Origin: Seminavis robusta | Taxonomy: Eukaryota > Bacillariophyta > Bacillariophyceae > Naviculales > Naviculaceae | DNA length: 51,346 nucleotides | Assembly (NCBI GenBank): GCA_903772945.1 | Contig: CAICTM010000718.1 | Span: 1-51,346 of the forward strand | Direction: 5' to 3' | Shown: in pieces, positions 31,199 through 40,340 of the stretch | Position numbering within the stretch: position 1 is the stretch's first letter | How the letters are laid out: each line of letters begins with the position of its first letter | Notes under the pieces: model-generated | Told to the model about the DNA's origin: nothing | What the model saw: the letters and a program-made list of their open reading frames with translations, nothing else | Databases searched by the model: none | Program-made: the position numbers and the translations under genes

Positions 31199-32222
31199 TG
31201 ACGGTTACGATGAAGAGGCTACATGGATTCTTGCTAGCTAGTAGGGGACAGATCAAATTTCTGGTATGAGTTTCTTGTGGCCATTCAAAACATTAATTGC
31301 TTCTGGAGCATGAGCTGTGCCATTCTGTTCTTTCTTTCTTTGTCCTGTTTGAGGGTATCGAGAGGATTGGAGCGGGAGCTTTCCCACAGACTATGTGCCT
31401 GGCATTGAGTTTCTTCTTATTAGTCTCTTTGATCACTTGGCTCTGCCCAACAGCACCCTGCTAATTTTGGCGTCGGTTCAGGAGTTGGTTGTGGCATTGA
31501 TCCAGGCGCACTTGAGTTGGAGTTGGTTCAGACATTGGTCCAGGAGTCGAGCCAGGGGTAGGTCTAGCTACTACTAGTAGCTAGGAGTTCATCCAGGTTT
31601 CCTTGGTCTGGGATTGGGGCCTGGCAGTGGACCTGGATTTGGTCCTGGAAATGGACCAGGGGTACCGGTACGGTAGGTCCTGGTGTAGGGCCAGGAGTTA
31701 TCCACGAGTGGCCACTAGATTTGGGCCGGAGTGTTGGCCCTACAAGTGTACTTGTGTTGCTACCGTATGGTTGTGCCTGCCATTTGTGCAGCCAGAGAGG
31801 AAAGGACCAGGCTGGGTGTTGCCTCCAAAGGCCTTGTGTACACTGCACATCTAAAAGAAGTATTTTATGATCGCACATGTTCTCCCCCTGTGATTCGATT
31901 CGATTCGATTCGATTCGCGGAAGATCCAGTGACGTCGTTTGGCACCACAAAATTGCAAAATGCCGAGCCAAGCAGTTCTGCACGATCTTTGTTGCCAATT
32001 GCCAATCAATCGTTATTTCACTTCTTGCACTAAACAAGTAGTACGGAGTAGTGGTATTATAGTGAAACCTTGCAATTACAAGACATTGTTGTACTTTCCC
32101 GAAGGAGATAGATAGGAGAGTGTTGCCTTGCTTCCGCATTTTGCTACACTACTGACAGCTCAAGTCAAATCAAGTCTTGATCTTTCTCATTATTCCTCAT
32201 CCCTTTGACCAATCGAGAAACG
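31199..32222. other. Spacer with Gly/Pro-type repeat relic and GATTC array
   Basis: About 31470-31720 is full of GGNCCNGGN-like triplets (for example GGTCCTGGAAATGGACCAGG) which translate to Gly-Pro repeats in interrupted frames. A (GATTC)n array lies at about 31893-31917, and TACCGGTAC palindromes near 31663-31674. Promoter region of the gene at 32223 at the right end. No intact gene. Confidence 0.5.
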
Positions 32223-33752
32223 ATGCTTCACTTCAGGACTTCACTGCTGCTACTTGCCCTCTTGGCCGGCACTGCCTCGGCTCTGGTCCCACCTGTTACC
32301 ACTCACTCCGTGACAAATCTGCACAATATTCGAGGAGGTGGTGCTCGTGGGAAGCGACAACCTTTGACAAAATTGAAATCGGATGCGGCTGCTGCTGTTC
32401 CTGGCGAGAGTGGTGATGGCACTGCTACTATTCCCAATGAAGTATTCAACTTGGTCAAGGGGATTGTGGGTAGTGGAGTCCTTTCTCTGCCGTATGGTAT
32501 TGCCGTTTATGGAAATGCTCCCTCGGCTGTCCTACCAGCCACCATTTTGATTACTATCATGGGTATGATTTCTGCCTACACATTTGGACTTATTGGACGG
32601 GTCTGCCAAGCCACCGATACCATGTCCTACAGTGATGCCTGGGATGCCACCATTGGATCCTCTTCCAGTGCCTTGATTGCATTTTCCTGTTTCTTTGATT
32701 GTTTTGCCGGCTGTTTGAGTTATTCCATGATTTTGGCAGATACCTTTGTCAATTTATTGGCATTTGCTGGTGTCTCCGTTACCCGCACGCAATCTCTCCT
32801 GGGAGTCACAGGATTTGTGTTGACACCACTCTGCTTTCTCAAAAATCTCAAATCATTGGCACCATTCTCCTTGGTGGGAATTCTAGGAATGCTCTACACG
32901 TTTGTTGCTATGGCAATTCGATACTTTGGTGGTGCCTACGCTGTTGGAGGAGCCTTTCGGGATACAGCACTCAAGGCACCTGTGTTTGGCACTGCTGGAG
33001 CCGCGTCCGCTTGGAGTCCCAAAGCACTGATTTTGACCTGCATGCTTTCCAATGCATACATTGCCCATTTCAATGCCCCCAAATTCTTGAAGGAACTCAA
33101 GAACAATACCATGCCACGATTCCACCAAGTCATTGGATGGAGTTTTGGAGCCAGTGTGTTGCTCTACGCTGGAATGTCAGCTCTGGGATTCCTTACATTT
33201 GGAGCTGCCAGCAATGGACTCATCCTGAACAGTTATTCCAACAAGGATCTTCTCATGAGTATTGCCCGTTTTGCCGTGGCAATTTCCGTGACTTTCAGGT
33301 AAGCTTTTTTTGGCCAGTTTGATTGACAGTAATAACTGTTTTACATGATTTTGAGGGGCAAACTTGATAGCTCGGTATACAAACGTACGTACTTCTAACA
33401 TGCAATCCTTGTTTCTCCTTTCTTCAGCTACCCACTCTGTTTCATTGGAGCCAGGGATGGTCTTTTGGATATGTTCAAATACCCACAAGAAAAGCGTGAT
33501 AATGGATTGCTTAACAAAATGACGATTGGTATGATTGCTGTTGTGACTGCTATGGCTGCGAAGTTGACAGATTTGGGATTGGTGGCAAGTGTGGGAGGAG
33601 CTACCTTTGGAACGGCTCTTGTCTTTGTCTACCCAACACTCATGATGATGAAGCTTAAAAAGAACAAGGGAGTTGAAAGCAAAATCGCCGGTGTTATTGC
33701 TCTCCTGGGTGTTGTCATGGGTGTCATTGGAACAAAGCTGTCATTTGAATAA
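32223..33752 (+). CDS. Amino-acid/auxin permease family transporter, paralogue 3
   Basis: Exons 32223-33298 and 33428-33752 (129-nt intron, phase 2, AG|GTAAGC to TTCAG) give 466 residues. The start at 32223 is preferred over an in-frame ATG at 32205 because it gives a signal peptide, MLHFRTSLLLLALLAGTASA, with A-S-A|L-V-P, a plausible variant of the diatom plastid site. Domain opens IPNEVFNLVKGIVGSGVLSLP; AHFNAPKFLKELKNNT is continuous here, so both introns of paralogue 1 are missing, and the only intron lies further on, in TFS|YPL before ARDG. Ends with SVGGATFGTALVFVYPT. Cation-coupled amino-acid transport is the family role; substrate unknown. Confidence 0.92.
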
Positions 33753-34309
33753 CTTCCTTCATAACTGCGAGCTAGTGGCTAGTTCTAGCTAGCAATCCAC
33801 GCCGTTCGTGCTAGCTAGCTAGTTGCTACCAGTAGCAGCTAGCTAGTTGTCCTTCATTCCTTGGCCACAGGACTTCAAAACTGGAGTTGGGGGAATGGGC
33901 TTTTGGAGCACTCCTTTGGGGCATACAGTTGGTTTTGGTGGATCTTCCACTTTGAGTCATGCTACACTGAATTGCAGCATCTTCTATTTTGACTTTCTTC
34001 CAGATTATGTCACTTGGTAATAGTTGCTACGTACTTTTACGTGGAGCCTTCCTGATTGTCATTCTTCCACATTGAGTCATACTTCCATTTTCGGTGGATC
34101 TTCTATTTTCAGTGGATCTTCCATTTTCAGTCATGCTACACAGGGGGATTGAACGAACCCGGAAAACAGGTATCCCGCAACTCCACTTCAATCGAGTGTG
34201 TCAGCAGTCAGCAACATCCATCCTCCATCTCTCGATGGATCTACAGTATTGAGTCCATACCAAACAGAGCAGCAGCAGCAGCAGCAGCAGCACAACCACC
34301 ACCACCACC
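33753..34309. other. Spacer with CTAG runs, TTTTC repeats and CAG/ACC tract
   Basis: GCTAGCTAG runs at about 33785-33850; three imperfect copies of GTGGATCTTC-type sequence near 33938-34125; a (CAG)n then (ACC)n tract at 34268-34310 directly in front of the RPC8 start codon, which would lie in its 5' untranslated region. No gene. Confidence 0.6.
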
Positions 34310-35137
34310 ATGTTTATAGTCACCAAGGTAGTGGATACGCTTCGTATCTCCCCCAACATGCTATCGATTCCCTCCTTGACGGCAATTCATTCCGAAATGG
34401 ACCGTCGGTATCCCAACCGAGTTTTGATGGATGTGGGGTTGGTGATTTGTCGGTATGGGGATTGCTTGAAGATTGGGGATGGCATTTGCGTCAATGGGGA
34501 TGGTGGGGCACATCACGAGTGTTTGGTCAAATTGGTTATTTTTCGACCCTTTGTAGACGAAGTCTGTACCGGTCGCATCAAGAAGAGCACTCCTGAAGGC
34601 ATTCAAGTGAGTTTGGGATTCTTTGAGGACATTCACATTCCAGCTTATTGGATGTTACGGCCCAGTCAATTCGAAGCTCGAACGGGTCTGTGGGTCTGGA
34701 TGGACGATGATGAACGCTACGAAATGGAAATTGGATCGGAAATCCGATTCAAAATCAAGACCATCAATTTCACGCAAATCACCAATACGGCCAAGGGAAT
34801 GCAGGCCACCACCACTACCACCACAGCGCAAGCTCCTATTACCAATCCTGGTGACATGATGAGATCCAGTAGTAACGATGGAAGTGGCAGTGGCGGTGGT
34901 GCAAATATCAAGGCAGAATCTTCTCAACAACCGGTTCGGAAACGTAGTCTTTCGGTGGATTTGTCCGAATCCCAAAACATGCCTGCCACCATGCATGTTG
35001 TGGCTTCCATTTGTGAGGATGGATTGGGTTTGACCAGTTGGTGGGAAGCGCAGGAAGAAGAAGAAGAAGAGGAGGAAGAAGAAGAACGAGAGGAAGAGGG
35101 AGCAACTAATGAAGAAGATGTCATGGAAGAAGAGTAA
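34310..35137 (+). CDS. RPC8: DNA-directed RNA polymerase III subunit RPC8 (Rpc25)
   Basis: 275 residues, single exon. The opening MFIVTKVVDTLRISP, the N-terminal RPB7-like fold with NRVLMDVGLVICRYGD, VNGDGGAHHECLVKLVIFRPFVDEV and then GRIKKSTPEGIQVSLGFFEDIHIP follow the human and yeast subunits closely. The OB-fold half continues with VWMDD and GSEIRFKI, and the family ending ICEDGLGLTSWW is present at 234-245. RPC8 with RPC9 forms the stalk of RNA polymerase III and acts in initiation on tRNA and 5S genes in the nucleus. Two additions stand out: a Thr/Ser/Gly insert at about 165-222 in the OB fold, and an acidic tail after the usual end (248-275, almost all Glu). The Kozak-like ACCACCATG supports the start. 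Confidence 0.95.
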   Translation: MFIVTKVVDTLRISPNMLSIPSLTAIHSEMDRRYPNRVLMDVGLVICRYGDCLKIGDGICVNGDGGAHHECLVKLVIFRPFVDEVCTGRIKKSTPEGIQVSLGFFEDIHIPAYWMLRPSQFEARTGLWVWMDDDERYEMEIGSEIRFKIKTINFTQITNTAKGMQATTTTTTAQAPITNPGDMMRSSSNDGSGSGGGANIKAESSQQPVRKRSLSVDLSESQNMPATMHVVASICEDGLGLTSWWEAQEEEEEEEEEEEREEEGATNEEDVMEEE

Positions 35138-35633
35138 CTATTGGAGGCACTAGCTAGTTGCAGCAGCGAAGTGCGCGTTCATCGATGAAACTGTCCATCA
35201 AATTCATTGTTGGAGGAACTCTGTGTTTGTTTATTATTGAGGCATCGTGGGATGGACGTGTCGTGTCATCGAGAGCTGCCGTCATCATCATCACATTGGC
35301 TAAATGCATCCTCAACTCAAAACTCACTCCCGCAGCTGTTTGGCGACAAGCGGTTTTGTCATGCTACAAGATCGAACAAGGAAGAGCAATGGTAGGGACA
35401 AGAGTGGAGATGATCTGGACACCGTCCTCCGAGACCTCATTGTTTCCGTTGCAGAGAGTTGGTTGGCAATAAAATGAAGTTCGACATAAATGGCTACTAG
35501 TTTACAAGCTCTACCTTCTGACATGAATGTTGCAAGGAGGAGTGCGCCGATTCCTGAGTTTGGTGTGTCCACTCTGCTTCTCGTTTTCGGAAGATGCCAG
35601 GACGGGATGAACAAACCACAGTCGGCATCACTT
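35138..35633. other. Spacer between convergent genes
   Basis: Holds the 3' ends of two convergent genes. A 104-codon ORF (35158-35472) with a hydrophobic start is present but has no recognisable feature or relative and is not called. Confidence 0.5.
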
Positions 35634-37205
35634 CTACTGCCGATTGTAGTTGTAATTGTAGTATATCATCCTGAATCTCTGTCTCATTCCCATTCCCATC
35701 ATATTCATGTTCATGCTGTTCATGCCCATCGGTCTCATTTGCATCCTCATCCCGCCTCCGTTAGGATAATAGTTGTTGCGCATCATCATGCTCATCATTG
35801 AGCCACCGGACATTCGCATACCGGCATATGCCCACGGAGGGAGTCCCCGCATGCGCATGCCTCGCATGGGGGCATTGAACATTGTACTGGTTCCTCCACC
35901 TGCACCGGGGCTAAAGCAACTGCATCAAGAAGAAGAGAAACGGCATGATTCAGTGATTGCTTGGATCCTTGTCAAATGACGAAACATTTCTGTACGTACA
36001 GCTGGCGATTTCCGCCTCCGCCTCCTCTACCGCCTCTTCCCTTTCCTCGGCTCCTGCTACTGCGTCCTCCCATCATACCACCCATCATGCCCATGCCGCG
36101 CCTGGATCCCTTGCTTCTACCACTCTTGCTTCGTCTTCTTGGTGGCTGCAAGCGAATGAACGGTTACAATGATATCAAGCGACGATGGTGAGAACAGTAT
36201 CGTGCGAAAAACCGAGCACGAGCCCCGCTTGAATACTTACATCAACTGGAATGCAGAAGGACGGGGCAGTTGACGGGGCGAGACTAACACTGGGTGATAG
36301 ACTAGGCACGTCACTGGGAGAGATGGATGGAGCCATGGAGACAGTTGGAGATTCTGTAGGCGAATTGGACGGCTGCTCAGTCGGGGCTTTGGTTGGACTC
36401 GCGGAAGGTTGTTCGGTTGGTGCCATGGTTGGAGATGCAGATGGCTGGTCTGTCGGACTTGCCTGGATGTGACAAGATGCAGCAACGACGAGAAAAAAAG
36501 AGAATAAGTCAGCAAGAGCAGCCAAGAACAACCCATCGATCCTCTGCTCTGCAAGCAAACATACCGAAGGTTGTTCTGTTGGGGCCTTGGTGGGGGACGC
36601 AGAGGGCGCATCCGTTGGAGCGAACGACAACGAGGGTGCAACAGAAAGGGATGGGGACACGGATGGAGCCGCCGTTGGTTCGGGAGTAGGACGGCGCATC
36701 ATGCGCATGCGCATTCGACTAGTAGAATGATCACAAGGATTAGAAAGGCTGTCTTCTAGCTTTGTGTGCAAGCAAGAAGATTGATGAAATAAGTTGATGG
36801 TGAACGCACGTACCTTTTGCTGCCCATCCTCATCATGCCGCTGCGACTTTTGCTCCTGCGCATTCCACCCATCATGCCTCTGCCACCTCTCATTCCTCCT
36901 CCTCCTCGCATGCCTCCTCCTCCTCGCATACCTCCTCCTCCCATCCCTCTCATGGGACCACCCCTCATACCCATTCTTCGGCGCAACAGGCGAGCTTTAA
37001 TATCGGACGTTCGAATTGTATCATAGTCATCACCATCAACATAACTAAAACTGAAGGCCGTGGTGGTTGGAGATTCCTCGCCGTAGCTTGGTGTAGCAAT
37101 TTCGACTCCATATCTTGATATCGTATCGATTTCCTCGGCAGCATTGGAGCCAGCAATGACGAGTGCCATTGACAAAAACAGTACGGAAATGTGGTATCTC
37201 TTCAT
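35634..37205 (-). CDS. Secreted Met/Gly/Arg- and Pro/Thr-repeat protein, five exons
   Basis: Exons 37205-36814, 36718-36565, 36462-36241, 36145-36000 and 35919-35634 join in frame with good GTACGT, GTATGT, GTAAGT and GTACGT donors to give 399 residues. Signal peptide MKRYHISVLFLSMALVIAGSNA; a short acidic part; a probable processing site RLLRRR; GMRGG repeats; Ser/Thr/Pro repeats of the kind APTEQPSASPTKAPTEQPS (exons 2-3); a basic Ser/Arg/Gly stretch (RRRSKSGRSKGSRRG, exon 4) and a Met/Arg/Tyr-rich end with MNSMNMNMM. Diatom cell-wall and secreted adhesive proteins often carry P-T-x-x-P-S stretches, but no function is known for this one. It should be secreted and probably glycosylated or cross-linked. 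The first and fourth exons encode related GM-rich stretches, suggesting internal duplication. Diverges from the oxygenase gene at 37588 across 382 bp. Confidence 0.85.
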
Positions 37206-37587
37206 GGTAAGGATCTCCTAGCTAGAGGGATAGGTAGCATTGGAGAGTTCCGTTTCCAATGCAATGACCACAACCAAAAACTGTCACATCTTACCCGTGC
37301 GAAGCTAACACGAGCAACGGTACCATAGAATCTTGTGGCGAGATGGACAAGACCCAAGGACAAATTTGATAGATGCAATAGAAGGCTCATTTTTCCTCCT
37401 TGGTGCGTTGGATGCAAACAACGTGCCGATTGGGTCATGAATATTCATGACTCTTTGACTGACGTCAGACCCTACAACCCACCGGTACCTGCATCATCCA
37501 TGAATGGCAGTATGGCAGAAGAGGATTGATCCAAAGAGACCAAGCTCATAAGAGATGACAATAGTACGGATAACAAGCCCAATAACA
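37206..37587. promoter_or_regulatory. Divergent promoter region
   Basis: 382 bp between the start codons of a secreted-protein gene on the minus strand and an oxygenase gene on the plus strand; both promoters must lie here or overlap it. A CTAGCTAG motif is at 37218-37225, and a TGACGTCA palindrome (cAMP-response-element type) at 37460-37467. No further elements are evident. Confidence 0.45.
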
Positions 37588-38469
37588 ATGAAGTCGAGTC
37601 TTCTTCTGAAGCTGCTGTTTCCTTCCCTGTTACCTACGGCAAGAAGCCTTTCCATTGCTGCTCTCACACGAATATCATTTTCGGAAGTACCCATTGACGC
37701 ATCTGGCAACCCGCCCGAGGGTAGTTCCATTGGGGAACGCGTCAAATGGGGCGAAAACATTTTGCAAGTACACGACTTGGCCACTCCAGACGAATGCCAG
37801 TGGTTGATCGATGCTTGTCTCCAGGCTGCCAAGGAGGCGACTCCCACACGAGAACTGGACAAACCAGGATTAGTACGACTGCCCACAATTGCGGCGGCGC
37901 AAAGAGCAGCCGGGACCAAAACTCCCTGCGCGGATCCGCTGCCTTCCAACGTCGATGAACGATTGCAAGAACTTTTGGAGCGTGCTACTCGGTACATGGA
38001 CGACCAACTGCCATCGCTGACGAGCACTCTCTTTGGTTGCCATGATAACAACAATGACAATGACAATAATTCACTCACTCAGTTGCTCCTCCACAATCAG
38101 CTCAAGTTTTCTTCTCGAGAACCTGCCATTAACGTTTACACTAGTGGAGGAGAATTCCTGGCGCACAAGGATGCGCAAGCCTTGACGGTACTCCTACCAT
38201 TGTCGTGTCCCGACCGCGATTTTGTGGGAGGTGGAACGGCCTTTTGGAGTCAAGATGCCAGGGGACATCGCGTGGAAGATCCAACCTTGATTGTCAAGGC
38301 ACCCGCTGGCACAGCCTTGTTGTTTGGAGGGTGTGTCACTCACGCCGGTGTTGCTGTAGAGAGTGGTTCCCGAGTTGTCTTTGTGGCCAGTTTCAGTAGT
38401 AGCCAACAACAAAATATGGGACTGGAGCAGCAGCAACCACAACGGGATATATATGGGGACAGCATGTAA
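37588..38469 (+). CDS. 2-oxoglutarate/Fe(II) oxygenase, prolyl-4-hydroxylase-like
   Basis: 293 residues from the ATG at 37588, which begins a hydrophobic leader (MKSSLLLKLLFPSLLPTA); an in-frame ATG at 37555 would add 11 residues. The double-stranded beta-helix fold is evident: HKD (iron ligands H193 and D195) in FLAHKDAQALTVLLPL, GGGTAFW, distal H252 in GCVTHAGV and R262 (2-oxoglutarate) in SGSRVVFVASF. The enzyme should hydroxylate a peptidyl or small substrate with 2-oxoglutarate and O2. An Asn/Asp-rich loop (about 160-170) lies before the catalytic part, as in other diatom members. The product should enter the secretory pathway, if the leader is a signal peptide. Substrate unknown. Confidence 0.88.
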   Translation: MKSSLLLKLLFPSLLPTARSLSIAALTRISFSEVPIDASGNPPEGSSIGERVKWGENILQVHDLATPDECQWLIDACLQAAKEATPTRELDKPGLVRLPTIAAAQRAAGTKTPCADPLPSNVDERLQELLERATRYMDDQLPSLTSTLFGCHDNNNDNDNNSLTQLLLHNQLKFSSREPAINVYTSGGEFLAHKDAQALTVLLPLSCPDRDFVGGGTAFWSQDARGHRVEDPTLIVKAPAGTALLFGGCVTHAGVAVESGSRVVFVASFSSSQQQNMGLEQQQPQRDIYGDSM

Positions 38470-38926
38470 TTTGCAGCTCACGAGGAAGGAAAGGTAGTGG
38501 CACTTTGTTGCTGCAGGTTGCTACTACTGACACGATAAGCCAACATTGGATGCTGGCAACGACTTTTGATAAGCATCAACCAATCAACCCAATCATCATG
38601 GTTGTCCGACGCAGCAAAGGTGACGAGAAACGTTGGCCCTGGATTTCAATTCAGAGAATGCATCGGGAACACCTCATACGGTATCACAATGTGGGGGGAA
38701 GCGTCGAACCATGGCAGCAGCATGGTCACAACTCAGCAATGGCCAAGCTTAGGATGGACAAAGTTCCTCTCCCCACACTGAAAAACAGAATTTGCCCCCC
38801 TTTCTGTTAGAAGGCGGTAATGCCATAGAATCGAATCGCAGAGGAGAGACATTGGAATAGGATACATCACGTATAAATTTCCTCCATACGAACGCGTATA
38901 CTTCTAATTCCCAACCTCAACACACA
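38470..38926. other. Spacer between convergent genes
   Basis: 3' ends of converging genes. No gene, repeat or structure seen apart from a short plus ORF (38505-38810) with no feature. Confidence 0.5.
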
Positions 38927-40003
38927 TTAGTGTTCTTCGTCATGTGACCCAGGGCAGCCATTGTCACGTAGCCACTGTATCATGTCCCTTTGGCACCTAT
39001 CACTTGCATATCTAAATGTCGATGTACTCAATGGGCACCCATTAGCATGAGCCCACTTCAAAATTTCCAAATTTCCTTGTTGAGCAGCATACAGACAGAT
39101 CATACTATCCCAAGGACAGCCCCTTGCACGAGCCCACTTTACTACTTCCCAATGGCCCTGTTGAGCAGCCCTTTGACATGTCCATTTATCCCATGGACAG
39201 CGTCTCTTTTTTAACCAAATCAGCAGATCCAGGTGGCCATTTTGAGCAGCAGAGGCACAGGCATCCACATCCCACGGGAATCCCTTCTTACGGGCCCATC
39301 GCATCACAGCAATATTCCCATCTTGGGCAATGGTTCCGCAAACATCATGGTATTCAGGTCTCTTCTTCCTGGCACGGTCGTTGATCCAGAATTCCGCACG
39401 GGACACACTGCAAAACGTGGCACTATGAAGAGTGTCTGTGCTTTTTACAAAGCGACTGAAATCCAATTGTTGGACACGATCCATTGGGCGAATGTACACC
39501 TCTTGTGGATTTCTCTCCAGCTCGATGTCACAGTACTCTTTGTACAGTTGGTTGAGTTTCTTGTTGACTGGACCCACAAAAGCATAATGGCCAACTCCAA
39601 CGAACGGCAGGATCTCTTGAACCCAAATTTCCTTGTGCTCCAACAAAGCAGGAGACTCGGCAGCAGCAGTATTCATGGTATGGATTGTGGCAATAGTCGA
39701 TGGTTTTGTTGGCGAGCTATCGCCTGGCTTCGACTTTTTCTTTTTATCATCGGCGCGTAGCGATGGTTTCAGTCTTTGGCGAGAAGATGCGGTCGACTGC
39801 ATGAACCGTGGTTGCCGCAAGCGACTCTTTGGCTTGCCTGCAATGGTTGTTCCCTCACCCTTGCCAATGCCAACACTCGATGGAGTTGTGGTGATCTTGT
39901 TCGGAGGTACCGGTACCTTTCCTTTGTCCCTTGGCTGTCTCCTCATGGATGCTTGTCGAGCCGCCTCCAGTTTCTTATTCATCTCTCCAAGGCTGGAAGG
40001 CAT
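38927..40003 (-). CDS. Ankyrin-repeat protein of the CPWD type
   Basis: 358 residues, single exon. Residues 1-120 are basic and low complexity (KKKKSKPGD). A short conserved segment (about 122-160; EIWVQEILPFVGVGHYAFVG) resembles the F-box-like lead-in of giant-virus and stramenopile ankyrin proteins. Then about five ankyrin repeats of the form AAQxGHLEVLKWARANGCPWD, each ending CPWD or FPWD, at about 225-350. Such proteins occur in large families in diatoms and in giant viruses. A role as substrate adaptor or interaction scaffold is likely from the fold only. Diverges from the kinase gene at 40341. Confidence 0.9.
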   Translation of the reverse strand: MPSSLGEMNKKLEAARQASMRRQPRDKGKVPVPPNKITTTPSSVGIGKGEGTTIAGKPKSRLRQPRFMQSTASSRQRLKPSLRADDKKKKSKPGDSSPTKPSTIATIHTMNTAAAESPALLEHKEIWVQEILPFVGVGHYAFVGPVNKKLNQLYKEYCDIELERNPQEVYIRPMDRVQQLDFSRFVKSTDTLHSATFCSVSRAEFWINDRARKKRPEYHDVCGTIAQDGNIAVMRWARKKGFPWDVDACASAAQNGHLDLLIWLKKRRCPWDKWTCQRAAQQGHWEVVKWARARGCPWDSMICLYAAQQGNLEILKWAHANGCPLSTSTFRYASDRCQRDMIQWLRDNGCPGSHDEEH

Positions 40004-40340
40004 TTCCTTGTTACTCTAGCTAGCTAGTAGCTAGTAGTAGCTCTCTCCTCCACGGTTGGGATGTTGGGCAGGTGCCTTGGGGATTCTGGAGAGCTCTTGA
40101 AATCCTTGGATCTATTCGACCCATTCTTCTTTCATTCGAATCGCAAATCGGGTGAGTCAATCGATCACCAATCAATGACGTGTGCAAAGAGACGTTACAG
40201 CGTTCTGTTGATGATGCCACAACAAGAAACATCATCGGAACAAACAGCTAGATCTACCTAGATCTACTACTAGTCTAGTATCTCTTCAAAGTTAGCACTG
40301 TGGATAGTATCAAAAACAGTGGATCTGTATCATTTCCACC
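40004..40340. promoter_or_regulatory. Divergent promoter region
   Basis: 337 bp between two divergent start codons. GCTAGCTAGTAGCTAG lies at 40018-40033 and CTAGATCTACCTAGATCTAC at 40250-40269. Both ORF sets in it are non-coding by appearance. Confidence 0.4.

Noticed and set aside
35158..35472. 104-codon ORF with a hydrophobic start
   Set aside because: No conserved motif and lies in a 3' spacer; not enough to call.
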